A program made the position numbers and the translations under genes. The notes under the pieces were generated by a model. That model did no database searches, had not been told where the DNA came from, and saw only the letters and a list, made by a program, of their open reading frames with translations. This document shows, piece after piece, positions 31,538 to 40,009 of a DNA stretch of 64,000 nucleotides (positions are counted from its first letter, which is position 1; every line of letters starts with the position of its first letter). This stretch comes from Desulfobacteraceae bacterium (GTDB lineage Bacteria; Desulfobacterota; Desulfobacteria; Desulfobacterales; Desulfosalsimonadaceae). Where the stretch lies: positions 1 to 64,000 of the forward strand of contig JAIPES010000001.1 in the NCBI GenBank assembly GCA_021737045.1, written 5' to 3'.

Positions 31538-32428
31538 ATGAAAGCCGATGATGCCGGCGCAACCGAGAAAAAACGCAAGCGCGGCCTTGGAAAAGGCCTG
31601 GATGCGCTGTTCCCGGATATTGAAATCGGGGACCAGAACCAACAGCCGGATTATTTTCCATGTGATATCAATCGCATCTGTCCCAATCCCTTTCAGCCCC
31701 GCAGGCAGTTTCCCCGGGAAGAAATGGCCGAACTGGCCGAATCCGTCAAAATCCATGGTGTGCTTCAGCCTCTGCTGGTTCGGGAAGCCAAAAACGGCTA
31801 TGAACTCATTGCCGGCGAACGCCGGCTTCGGGCAGCCAAGATGGCGGGCCTGTTTACCGTGCCGGTGGTGGTTCGGGGCATTGGCGATCAGCAGCTGCTG
31901 GCTCTGTCCATTATTGAAAACATCCAGAGGGCTGATCTCAATGCCATGGATGAAGCTGAAGCGTATCAGCGGCTGCTTGACGAGTTTGGCTTAACCCAGG
32001 AGCAGGTGGCCGGCCAGGTGGGCAAAAGCCGCTCGGCAGTGGCCAATTTTCTGCGGTTGAACCAGCTGGCCGACACGGTCAAAGAGCATGTGCGCACCGG
32101 GGATCTGAGCATGGGTCATGCCCGGGCCCTTCTGGGCGCGGACAATGCCTCTTTGCAGCAAACCGCCTGCCGGACAGTGGTCTCGCGCAAGCTTTCCGTC
32201 CGGGAAACCGAAAAACTGGTTGCCCGGTTAAATAGCCGGACCAGTGATCAACCGCAGCCTGCAGCTTCCAGCGAAGAAATCCATTTTGCCGGTCTTGAAG
32301 AGGACCTGGGGCGCAGGTTCGGCACCCGGGTGAAAATCAAGCGGCGAGGCAAAAAAGGCCGCGTGGAGATCGAGTTCTATGATGACAATGATCTGGATCG
32401 GCTCCTGACTTTGCTCAAAACCGATTAG
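31538..32428 (+). CDS. parB: chromosome partitioning protein ParB/Spo0J
   Basis: GLGKGLDALFPD...PNPFQPRRQFPREEMAELAESVKIHGVLQPLLVR...YELIAGERRLRAAKMAGL. Confidence 0.95.
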   Translation: MKADDAGATEKKRKRGLGKGLDALFPDIEIGDQNQQPDYFPCDINRICPNPFQPRRQFPREEMAELAESVKIHGVLQPLLVREAKNGYELIAGERRLRAAKMAGLFTVPVVVRGIGDQQLLALSIIENIQRADLNAMDEAEAYQRLLDEFGLTQEQVAGQVGKSRSAVANFLRLNQLADTVKEHVRTGDLSMGHARALLGADNASLQQTACRTVVSRKLSVRETEKLVARLNSRTSDQPQPAASSEEIHFAGLEEDLGRRFGTRVKIKRRGKKGRVEIEFYDDNDLDRLLTLLKTD

Positions 32429-32431
32429 ATC

Positions 32432-32959
32432 ATGGCCCTGCATCTGATCATAGACGGTTACAACCTGATCCGCAGGTCTGACCGATTGCGCCGCGCTGAA
32501 GACAAAAGTCTCGAACTCGGGCGCCGGGCCCTGATTGATGAACTGGCCGCTTATAAGCGGATCAAGGGCTACAAGATTACCGTGGTATTTGACGGCGGCC
32601 AAAACAATGAGCCTTTTGAGGCCAGGTCTGCAGAAAAAGGAATACGGATCCGGTTTTCACGGTACGGGCAGACCGCGGACTCGGTGATCGTAAATATGGC
32701 CTGCCGCGATGCGCAAAAGGCCATGGTGGTTACTGCGGATCGGGAACTGGCCGCCAAAGTGGCTGCAAAAGATGCAGTGCCCGTGGATCCGGGTGAGTTT
32801 GAAGAAAAAATGGAAATGGCAAGACTGATGGAAATCAAGGGTACCGGCGAGGAAGACGGGGATCGCCAGGGCTGGGTGCCGACCACCCGGAAGAAAGGGC
32901 CGGCCCGGCGCCTGCCCAAAAGCCGCCGCCGGCAGCTTCGAAAGGTGAAAAAATTATAG
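32432..32959 (+). CDS. NYN-domain (YacP/DUF901-like) RNase-fold protein
   Basis: LHLIIDGYNLIRRSDRLR...KITVVFDGGQNNEP...ADSVIVNMACRDAQKAMVVTADRELAAKV. Confidence 0.82.
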   Translation: MALHLIIDGYNLIRRSDRLRRAEDKSLELGRRALIDELAAYKRIKGYKITVVFDGGQNNEPFEARSAEKGIRIRFSRYGQTADSVIVNMACRDAQKAMVVTADRELAAKVAAKDAVPVDPGEFEEKMEMARLMEIKGTGEEDGDRQGWVPTTRKKGPARRLPKSRRRQLRKVKKL

Positions 32960-32960
32960 A

Positions 32961-33386
32961 ATGAAAACCATTTGTGTCATAGACGGCCAGGGCGGCGGTA
33001 TTGGGGCGGCCATCATCAAGCGGCTGCGGACGTTGTTTGAAGAGGACGTGGAGATTGTGGCCCTGGGCACCAATGCCATTGCCACCGCCCAGATGCTCAA
33101 GGCCCGCGCCAATCGGGGCGCATCCGGAGAAAATGCCATTGTGCAGACCGTGGCCCGCATGGATGTGCTCATCGGGCCCCTGGGCATTGTCATGGCCAAT
33201 GCCATGATGGGCGAGGTAACACCGGAAATCGCCGGAGCCGTTGCATCCAGCCCGGCACGCAAGATGCTGGTGCCCCTTTCCCAGGAAAATGTGGCGGTGG
33301 TGGGCGCATCCAGCATGCCCCTGCCCCACCTGCTGGATGTGCTCATTGCAGAGCATCTGCAGCCCTGGCTGGACGAATTCAACTGA
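32961..33386 (+). CDS. DUF3842 family protein
   Basis: 141 aa; MKTICVIDGQGGGIGAAIIKRLRTLFEEDVEIVALGTNAIATAQMLKARANRGASGENAI. Confidence 0.75.
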   Translation: MKTICVIDGQGGGIGAAIIKRLRTLFEEDVEIVALGTNAIATAQMLKARANRGASGENAIVQTVARMDVLIGPLGIVMANAMMGEVTPEIAGAVASSPARKMLVPLSQENVAVVGASSMPLPHLLDVLIAEHLQPWLDEFN

Positions 33387-33405
33387 AACAGGAGAATATT
33401 GAAAA

Positions 33406-33600
33406 ATGTGCGAAGCCAATGCATATCTGATAAAAGATCAGGAACCGGAACTGATCATGGAGGCCGTGGATACCATCGAACCTGAAGACGGGGGGTTTAA
33501 ACTGGTCAATATTTTCGGGGAGCAGAAATTCGTGCGGGCGGCCATTCATTCCCTTTCCCTGGTGGATCACAAGGTCTTTTTCAAAAAGGATGAATCCTGA
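33406..33600 (+). CDS. CooT-family small nickel-binding protein
   Basis: 64 aa; MCEANAYLIKDQEPELIMEAVDTIEPEDGGFKLVNIFGEQKFVRAAIHSLSLVDHKVFF (N-terminal MC). Confidence 0.7.
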   Translation: MCEANAYLIKDQEPELIMEAVDTIEPEDGGFKLVNIFGEQKFVRAAIHSLSLVDHKVFFKKDES

Positions 33601-33634
33601 ATCCGCTGCCTGGCCAACAGTCCCCGGGAGATGC

Positions 33635-35368
33635 ATGAAGATTACAATCGCAACAACGGCCGGGTTCTGCATGGGCGTGCGCCGGGCGGTGGAACTGGCC
33701 CTGGATTCCGCCAACCAGGATGGCGGGCCCATTTATACCTATGGTCCCCTGATTCACAATCCCCAGGTTTTGGTCATTCTCCGGCAAAAGCAGATCTCTG
33801 TGCTGGAAGAGATCCCGGAAACCGGCCGGGGCACGGTGATCATCCGGGCCCACGGCGTACCGCCGGAAGATAAGCATGCTTTAAAAGATGCCGGTTTCAA
33901 GGTCATAGATGCCACCTGCCCAAGGGTCATCCGGGTCCAGTCCATTATTGCCCGGCACGCAAAGCAGGGTTTTGCCGTGATTATCGCAGGAGACCGGGAG
34001 CATCCCGAGGTGCGGGGGTTGCTTGGATATGCCGGCAGCCGGGGTCATGTGGTCAATTCCTTTGAAGAGATAGAGGCCCTGCCGGCCTTTGAAAATGCCA
34101 TCATCGTTGCCCAGACCACCCAGAACACCGCGTTTTTCGAAAAGGTCAAGCAATGGGCCGGAGACAACCGGCCCCATTACCGGGTTTTTGAAACCATTTG
34201 CGACTCCACGGAAAAGCGTCAGGCAGAGGTTCAGGCTCTGGCCCGGCAGGTGGATGCCGTGGTTGTGGTGGGCGGCTATAACTCCGGCAATACCCGGCGG
34301 CTGGCCGATATCGCGGGCCGGTCCGGAAAAAAGGCCTTTCATGTGGAAACCGCAGAGGAGCTTCCGGTCGGAGAGTTGGCGGAATGCCGGAGCATCGGCA
34401 TTACCGCCGGTGCATCAACGCCCAACTGGACCATGCGCCAGGTCGTGCAGCACATGGATCGGCGGCTGACCGGAAAAGGTGGCCGATGCAGGCGATTTGT
34501 GCATATGCTGATGCGGTGCCTGATGCTTTCCAACCTGTATCTTGCCGTGGGGGCCGCGGGTCTGGCCGCAGCAGGCGCCTGGCTGCAGGGTGTGCCTTTA
34601 AAGCCCCATTATCTGGGTGTTGCGGCATTATACACCCTTTCCATGCATACCCTGCACCATATGCTCGACCGGATGGCAGACCGGTACAATGACCCGGACC
34701 GGGCGCGGTTTTACCAGGAAAACCGGTATGCCCTGACAACCCTGGCCGGTGCCGCCGGTCTCGGGGGTCTGGGTGTGGCCTGGGCAATGGGGCCGTTGTT
34801 TTTCTGGCTGCTGCTGTGCATGAGCCTGCTCGGGGTGGTCTATAACCTGGAAATCGAGGGAAAAGGGCCGGGTGTGGAGAAAATTTCTGTTTTTAAGCGC
34901 ATCCCCGGCTCCAAGACAGTGCTGGTGACCCTGGCCTGGGGGATGGCCGCGGCCCTGTTTCCGGCACTGGACGCCCAGGGCTACTTTACTCCGGCCAGTA
35001 TTGCGGCATTTGTCTGGATTTCCGCCCTGGTGTTTGTGCGAACAGCGTTTTTTGACATCAGTGACATGCAGGGAAGCCGGATTGTGGGCCGGGAAACCAT
35101 TCCCATCATTCTGGGCGAGCGGCGGACCCTTTTGCTGCTCAAAGGCGTTCTGGCGTTTCTGATTGTGCTGCCGCCCCTGGCTGCGGCTGCAGGGGTTCTG
35201 CCCTTTTTATCGTCCGTGTTGAGCCTTTGCCCGGCAGCCATGCTCGCATTTTTGGTGAACCATGAGCGCAACGGGCATTTTCCGGGCGTGTTCCAGGGGT
35301 TTATAATGGAAAGCCATTTTGTGTTTGCAGGCCTTCTGGCCTTTATCTGCACAGCCCTGGCCGGATAA
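33635..35368 (+). CDS. ispH: 4-hydroxy-3-methylbut-2-enyl diphosphate reductase (IspH/LytB) fused to a C-terminal UbiA-like integral-membrane prenyltransferase domain
   Basis: IspH: MKITIATTAGFCMGVRRAVELAL...RAHGVPPE...DATCPRV...AGASTPNW; then ~270 aa multi-TM region with DRMADRYNDPDR and DISDMQGSRIVGRETIPIILG Asp-rich motifs. Confidence 0.88.
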   Translation: MKITIATTAGFCMGVRRAVELALDSANQDGGPIYTYGPLIHNPQVLVILRQKQISVLEEIPETGRGTVIIRAHGVPPEDKHALKDAGFKVIDATCPRVIRVQSIIARHAKQGFAVIIAGDREHPEVRGLLGYAGSRGHVVNSFEEIEALPAFENAIIVAQTTQNTAFFEKVKQWAGDNRPHYRVFETICDSTEKRQAEVQALARQVDAVVVVGGYNSGNTRRLADIAGRSGKKAFHVETAEELPVGELAECRSIGITAGASTPNWTMRQVVQHMDRRLTGKGGRCRRFVHMLMRCLMLSNLYLAVGAAGLAAAGAWLQGVPLKPHYLGVAALYTLSMHTLHHMLDRMADRYNDPDRARFYQENRYALTTLAGAAGLGGLGVAWAMGPLFFWLLLCMSLLGVVYNLEIEGKGPGVEKISVFKRIPGSKTVLVTLAWGMAAALFPALDAQGYFTPASIAAFVWISALVFVRTAFFDISDMQGSRIVGRETIPIILGERRTLLLLKGVLAFLIVLPPLAAAAGVLPFLSSVLSLCPAAMLAFLVNHERNGHFPGVFQGFIMESHFVFAGLLAFICTALAG

Positions 35369-35412
35369 ACATTCGCAAATCAACCCGGCCGGGAAGAATC
35401 CGGGCAAAAGAC

Positions 35413-35700
35413 ATGGATGAATTTGTTGAAATTCCGATAACCGGGGAACTGGATCTGCACACGTTCAGGCCTTCGGAAGTCGGCGACTTAATCGATGATT
35501 ATCTGGAGGCGTGCCTGGAAAAAGACATTACCGTGGTGCGCATCATTCACGGAAAAGGCACCGGGAAACTCCGGCAGCGGGTGCATGCGGCACTCAAGCG
35601 CCACCGCCTGGTGGCCCGTTTTGAACTGGCCTTCCCGGATTCCGGCGGCTGGGGCGCCACCCGGGTGTGGCTCAAGTCCCCGCACGCCGGTGAAGCCTGA
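35413..35700 (+). CDS. Smr domain-containing protein
   Basis: ELDLHTFRPSEVGDLIDDYLEACLEKDITVVRIIHGKGTGKLRQRVHAALK. Confidence 0.88.
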   Translation: MDEFVEIPITGELDLHTFRPSEVGDLIDDYLEACLEKDITVVRIIHGKGTGKLRQRVHAALKRHRLVARFELAFPDSGGWGATRVWLKSPHAGEA

Positions 35701-35709
35701 CAGGCATTG

Positions 35710-36909
35710 ATGGAAAAATTTCCCAGAAAAGTTTTTGCCACCCTTTTTTTTGCTATTTTTGTATCGGTTACAGGGGTGGGCATCGTGGTGCCTCTTTTGC
35801 CGGTATATGCTCATGAGATTGGCGCCAGCGGTTTTTCCATCGCCCTGATTTTCGGCGGTTTTTCCCTTTCGCGCACGTTTTTTCTTCCCTGGTTCGGCCG
35901 GCTTTCTGATGCGCACGGCAGAAAACCCTTCCTGGTAATGGGGCTGTTTTCCTATTTTGTTATTTCCGTTGCATTTGTCCTGGCCCATCAAATTCACAGC
36001 CTGATTGCCATCCGGCTCATCCAGGGGGTGGCCTCGGCAATGATCATGCCCGTGGCCCAGGCGTATGTGGGGGATATCACCCCGGAGGGAAAAGAGGGCA
36101 TCACCATGGGCGGATTTAACATGTCCGTTTTTGCTGGCCTGAGCATTGGCCCTCTCATGGGCGGAGTGATCCAGGATGTCTTTGGTTTGAACATGGCCTT
36201 TGCCTGCATGGGCGGCCTGGCGTTTTTTGGTTTTTGCCTGGCTGCGGTTCTTCTTCCCCCGGCGGCCGCAGAGCGCATTTATTCCGTGGGCCGGACCCCG
36301 GTAAAATGGGGCCTGCTTTTGCGCGACCGAATGCTGGTTGCCCTGTTTTCCTTCCGAATGGTCTATACCACCTGCATCGGCATTATCTGGGGGTTTTTGC
36401 CTGTGTATGCAAATGATGCCTTTGCGCTATCAAGTTCAGCGGTTGGGGTTTTGGTGATGCTGGGGGTTTCTGTGAGCGGATTGATTCACATCCCCATGGG
36501 AATGCTGGCAGACCGGTGCGACAAGCGCCTTATGGTGGTGGCCGGCGGAATTGCCGTGATTGTGGCAATGCTGTTGATGGGTGCGGCCGGGGGTTTTTCC
36601 GGGCTGTTTGCGGCAAATGTAGTATTTGGAATCGGCGGCGGCATTGCCATGCCCGCAGTCATGGCTTTGGCCGTGATCCGGGGCCAGAAGATCGAGGCCA
36701 TGGGGTCGGTGATGTCGATGATTACCGTGGCCCACAGTCTGGGCATGCTCATGGGATCGATTTTTGCCGGGTTGGTTATGGATTGGTTTGAACTCAGGTA
36801 TGCATTTTTTCTGGGCATCCTGATTATGGCTGCGGGCACGGTTCAGTTTTTTGCCGGCACCCGGCATTCAGACGCAGCCGCCAGGCACGCACAGGAAAAA
36901 ACATCTTAA
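35710..36909 (+). CDS. MFS transporter
   Basis: ~400 aa, 12 hydrophobic segments; FGRLSDAHGRKPFLVMGL motif A. Confidence 0.9.
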   Translation: MEKFPRKVFATLFFAIFVSVTGVGIVVPLLPVYAHEIGASGFSIALIFGGFSLSRTFFLPWFGRLSDAHGRKPFLVMGLFSYFVISVAFVLAHQIHSLIAIRLIQGVASAMIMPVAQAYVGDITPEGKEGITMGGFNMSVFAGLSIGPLMGGVIQDVFGLNMAFACMGGLAFFGFCLAAVLLPPAAAERIYSVGRTPVKWGLLLRDRMLVALFSFRMVYTTCIGIIWGFLPVYANDAFALSSSAVGVLVMLGVSVSGLIHIPMGMLADRCDKRLMVVAGGIAVIVAMLLMGAAGGFSGLFAANVVFGIGGGIAMPAVMALAVIRGQKIEAMGSVMSMITVAHSLGMLMGSIFAGLVMDWFELRYAFFLGILIMAAGTVQFFAGTRHSDAAARHAQEKTS

Positions 36910-36913
36910 AAGG

Positions 36914-36960
36914 TTTTTACCGTGTCCGATGTTTGTCAGGAAGGAAGCCCTGGGGCCGGG
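36914..36960. repeat. half-copy of family 2 repeat
   Basis: tttttaccgtgtccgatgtttgtcaggaaggaagccctggggccggg, related to 30322-30368 and to the reverse complement of 51641-51685. Confidence 0.7.
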
Positions 36961-37142
36961 CATGAAAACAACGCTTTTTAAGATTTGAATGTGTTCCTCC
37001 CGACTCCCTTGGTGTGAAAGTTTGCACACAGCCGGCATCATGCGAAAATTATAGAACCAAGTACGAACAGCGACTTTTTTGAAGTTAGAAGAAGGCCTTT
37101 TCATGTGGCCGGGGCGGAAAAACAGCACCAAAGAGGGAGTTT

Positions 37143-37808
37143 ATGGAGCCTGACGGCAAATATGCCGTGATAACCGGCGATTTTATAGGGTTTTCGGGTA
37201 TGGATGCCCGGGTGCGCCGGTCCATGCCCGGGCTTATGGACAAAGCCGGCAAGGCTTTTTGCTGTCTGATGCCCGGGGTGATGCCCTATGCCATCTCCGT
37301 GTTCCGGGGCGACAGCTGGCAGGCGTTGTTTTCCGATCCGTCCTGCGCTTTGCGGGCGGCGGTGTTTATCCGGGCTTATATCCGGGCCTTTGGCGGCCAT
37401 CCGGGTTTTGACACCCGCATGGCCATTGGCATCGGAGAAGTGGATTACGTTCCTGAAAAACAGGTGACAGCCGGAGACGGCACGGCTTTCCGGCGTTCGG
37501 GAAAGATGCTGAGAAAAATGGGTTCGCCCCGGGCCGGGAATCTTCGCTACGCTTTTGACAATGTCCCGTTTGAAGCCGTCATTGATGCCCTGGTGCGCGC
37601 CACCGGGGCCCTTATGGAAACCTGGCGGCCGCTTCAGGCCAGGGCGGTCATCAGCCGCCTGGAGGGCTTAAAGATTGCCCAAATCGCGGATGATTGGCCC
37701 GGGCCGGTTTCACCCCAGGCCGTGTCCCGGCACCTGAAAAAAGCCCGCTGGAATGCAATCCGCCACGCCATTTCGGTGTTTGAGCAAATTCATAAAGAAA
37801 CCATATGA
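37143..37808 (+). CDS. SatD-like / degenerate nucleotide-cyclase-fold protein with C-terminal HTH-like region
   Basis: YAVITGDFIGFSGMDARVRRSM...VFRGDSWQALFSDPSCALRAAVFIRAYIRA...DTRMAIGIGEVDYVPEK...AQIADDWPGPVSPQAVSRHLKKARW. Confidence 0.55.
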   Translation: MEPDGKYAVITGDFIGFSGMDARVRRSMPGLMDKAGKAFCCLMPGVMPYAISVFRGDSWQALFSDPSCALRAAVFIRAYIRAFGGHPGFDTRMAIGIGEVDYVPEKQVTAGDGTAFRRSGKMLRKMGSPRAGNLRYAFDNVPFEAVIDALVRATGALMETWRPLQARAVISRLEGLKIAQIADDWPGPVSPQAVSRHLKKARWNAIRHAISVFEQIHKETI

Positions 37809-37846
37809 AGTTTAATTTTTATACTAAATCTTATGTGATTTAATTT

Positions 37847-37885
37847 TTACGGCGCCATCTGAAATCAGACTTTTTACGGTGCTAT
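37847..37885. repeat. partial family 3 repeat unit
   Basis: tttttacggcgccatctgaaatcagactttttacg, inverse copy near 47073-47112. Confidence 0.7.
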
Positions 37886-37930
37886 CAATTTTGCCTGGCT
37901 TCAAAACCTGCTGCAAAAAAACATTTTCAC

Positions 37931-38037
37931 GGGTTTTCGCACGCGGGGCGGTCGGGGAACGGTTTGCTCCCTGCTGACCGCTTGCGCGCTCAATGCGACT
38001 CGCAAACCGTCCCCCGCCCGCCCCGCGTGGCCGGCCA
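37931..38037 (+). repeat. covarying-arm hairpin element, copy B
   Basis: arms 37940-37966 (cacgcggggcggtcggggaacggtttg) and 38003-38029 (caaaccgtcccccgcccgccccgcgtg) complementary 25/27; core CTCCCTGCTGACCGCTTGCGCGCTCAATGCGACTCG. Confidence 0.85.
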
Positions 38038-38192
38038 CAGGTCTTTGATGGGTAGGGCAAAAACAAGTGATGGGTATCCGTGGGGTATCTCGGTGAACTC
38101 CGGTCCGGGTGCGGCAGCCGGGCCTGCACCCCACCGGGGACCACGCGAAAAACGCGAGGAATGCATAGAAATGCCAAGGTGCTCGGGCTGGC

Positions 38193-40007
38193 TCAGGATT
38201 TTCTTTTTCGGCTTACAGGGGTCATGACAACGCGGAATCCCAGGTAATTACCCTTGAAATCCGCATTCACGCTGGCCCTGTAGGAGCAGCGCAGTTCGCT
38301 GGCAAAGTTGCACCAGCTGCCGCCCCGGATCACCCGGCGGGGACCGTCAGCGGAATGCACGGGGTTTTTGTAGCCGTGGCGGCGGTATGCCTCTTCATGG
38401 TAAGTGTCTTCGCACCACTCATAGATGTTTCCGGCCATGTCGTGCAAATCCAGGTCATTGGGATCCAGGCCCCCCACCGGATGGGTCCGCATGCCGCTGT
38501 TGGCCGAATACCACGCGATCTTGTCCAAAGGCTTGTTTCCCGGGTATTTTTCCTGGCGGCCGGCACTTCTGCAGGCGTATTCCCACTCGGCTTCCGTGGG
38601 CAGGCGGAAATGATACCGCCCCTTGTTCATGGCGGCGAGTTTCTGGATAAAATCCCGGGCGTCATGCCAGGAGACCTGCTCCACGGGATGAAGACCGCTT
38701 TGCTTGAACCAGGCCGGGTTTTTGCCGCGGACCTTCTGCCATAGGGTGCCCGAGGCCACCTTTTTCCACTGTTCCTGGGTGACCGTGTATTTGGCCAGCC
38801 AGAATCCGTCGATAAACACCTCGTGCACAGGCATTTCATCGCGGTTGCCCTCGCCGTCCCAGGTTCCGCACCCCATCTGAAAAACTCCGGTGGGAACCCA
38901 GGTAAAAACCATTCCGATGGTGGGCTCCACCCAGTTGTCCCCTGGCTGGTGCGGGCCGGATGCAGCAGGCAGCAGGCGGGGCTTGTCTTTGGAGGCCTGC
39001 CGTTCTGACCCGGTTTTTGATCGGGATTCAGGCCCGGATGCCGGGGCGGCAGAAGAAATCTGCTCTGCAATACCTGTCACGGCGGGCCCGGGCGTTTCAG
39101 GGTCTGCAATTTTGTTGGCGCCGCCTGTGCCGGTTTCCGCAAAAGAAGCACTGCCCCGCAGATAACCAAGGATGGCTTCAAAATCCCGGGGACGGTCCTG
39201 GGGGCGGAAGTTCAGACACTGGCTGATTAAAATCTGGATACCAAAGGGCAGGTCCGGGCGGGTAAATTCCAGGTCATGTTCCTTGATCCGCCGAAGCCTT
39301 TCACTGAAGGTTTCCTGTTCATACGGAAGCGCACCGGCCCAGATGAAATAGCTGACAAACCCGTAGGAAAACACCAGGCTGGAGATGCCCGCCTGGCTGC
39401 TGTGGGCCAGGAGCTCCGGGGCCGACCAGTTGGGGGTGAACTGAGCGCTGGAGGAAACCGAGGTGCTGCTGATGCGCTCCAGTCCCCCGAGATCCCCGAT
39501 AATTAACCGGTTGTGCTGGTTGATCAGCAGGTTTGAGGGTTTGAGATCCTTGACGATAAATGATTCACTGGTTCTGTCGGAAAGCCGGTTTAAGATTTCA
39601 GCCAGTTCCAGCATGAGCTTTTCCGCATCTTCCGGGGGCAGGGGAAAATGGTCCAGAACCCGATCGAGCAGGTTATACGGACAGAATTCCATCAAGATCA
39701 CCAAATATGCCCTGGCCTCCTGTTTGGACACCTGTTTGTCCACCAGGTGAAAATCATAGATCTCAATGACGCCTTCGCCCTTGATCTTGTGGTAATATTC
39801 CTGGATGGCATAAAAATCATGGGAAATTTTGGAGTCCAGGTCCCCCGGGGTGCGGTGGGACAGGGAACGCTCCACCATGATGGGCACCACCTTGACCGCC
39901 CGCTCCTTGAGATTGTCCTTTACATGGTAGACCACTCCGTACACACCGGATCCGATTTTCCGGACAACCTCGTAGGTGGGAAGGCATTTTTTAATGATGT
40001 CCTTCAA
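38193..40007 (-). CDS. serine/threonine protein kinase fused to a formylglycine-generating enzyme (FGE)-sulfatase domain
   Basis: 604 aa; kinase IGSGVYGVVYHVKDN...VKDLKPSNLLINQHNRLIIGDLGG; C-terminal MVFTWVPTGVFQMGCGTWDGEGNRDEMPVHEVFIDGFWLAKYTVTQEQW...PVEQVSWHDARDF...RLPTEAEWEYACR...VIRGGSWCN. Confidence 0.92.
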   Translation of the reverse strand: MKDIIKKCLPTYEVVRKIGSGVYGVVYHVKDNLKERAVKVVPIMVERSLSHRTPGDLDSKISHDFYAIQEYYHKIKGEGVIEIYDFHLVDKQVSKQEARAYLVILMEFCPYNLLDRVLDHFPLPPEDAEKLMLELAEILNRLSDRTSESFIVKDLKPSNLLINQHNRLIIGDLGGLERISSTSVSSSAQFTPNWSAPELLAHSSQAGISSLVFSYGFVSYFIWAGALPYEQETFSERLRRIKEHDLEFTRPDLPFGIQILISQCLNFRPQDRPRDFEAILGYLRGSASFAETGTGGANKIADPETPGPAVTGIAEQISSAAPASGPESRSKTGSERQASKDKPRLLPAASGPHQPGDNWVEPTIGMVFTWVPTGVFQMGCGTWDGEGNRDEMPVHEVFIDGFWLAKYTVTQEQWKKVASGTLWQKVRGKNPAWFKQSGLHPVEQVSWHDARDFIQKLAAMNKGRYHFRLPTEAEWEYACRSAGRQEKYPGNKPLDKIAWYSANSGMRTHPVGGLDPNDLDLHDMAGNIYEWCEDTYHEEAYRRHGYKNPVHSADGPRRVIRGGSWCNFASELRCSYRASVNADFKGNYLGFRVVMTPVSRKRKS

Positions 40008-40009
40008 TT

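Noticed and set aside
30712-32428. parS sites near parAB
   Set aside because: Looked for a TGTTTCACGTGAAACA-like palindrome by eye and found none in the window.
38085-38160. Possible structured RNA (ggtccgggtgcggcagccgggcctgcacc...ggggacc, then cgcgaaaaacgcg)
   Set aside because: Several short GC-rich helices are possible, but there is no second copy or conserved motif in the window; not distinguishable from chance folding without comparative data.
37824-38177. ORFs across the hairpin elements (e.g. ...GGRFASRIERASGQQGANRS..., ...LRVALSAQAVSREQ...) at 13969-14445, 37824-38227 and 51608-52167
   Set aside because: They recur only because the GC-rich repeat core is open in several frames on both strands; no independent coding evidence. 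Treated as spurious translations of the repeat.
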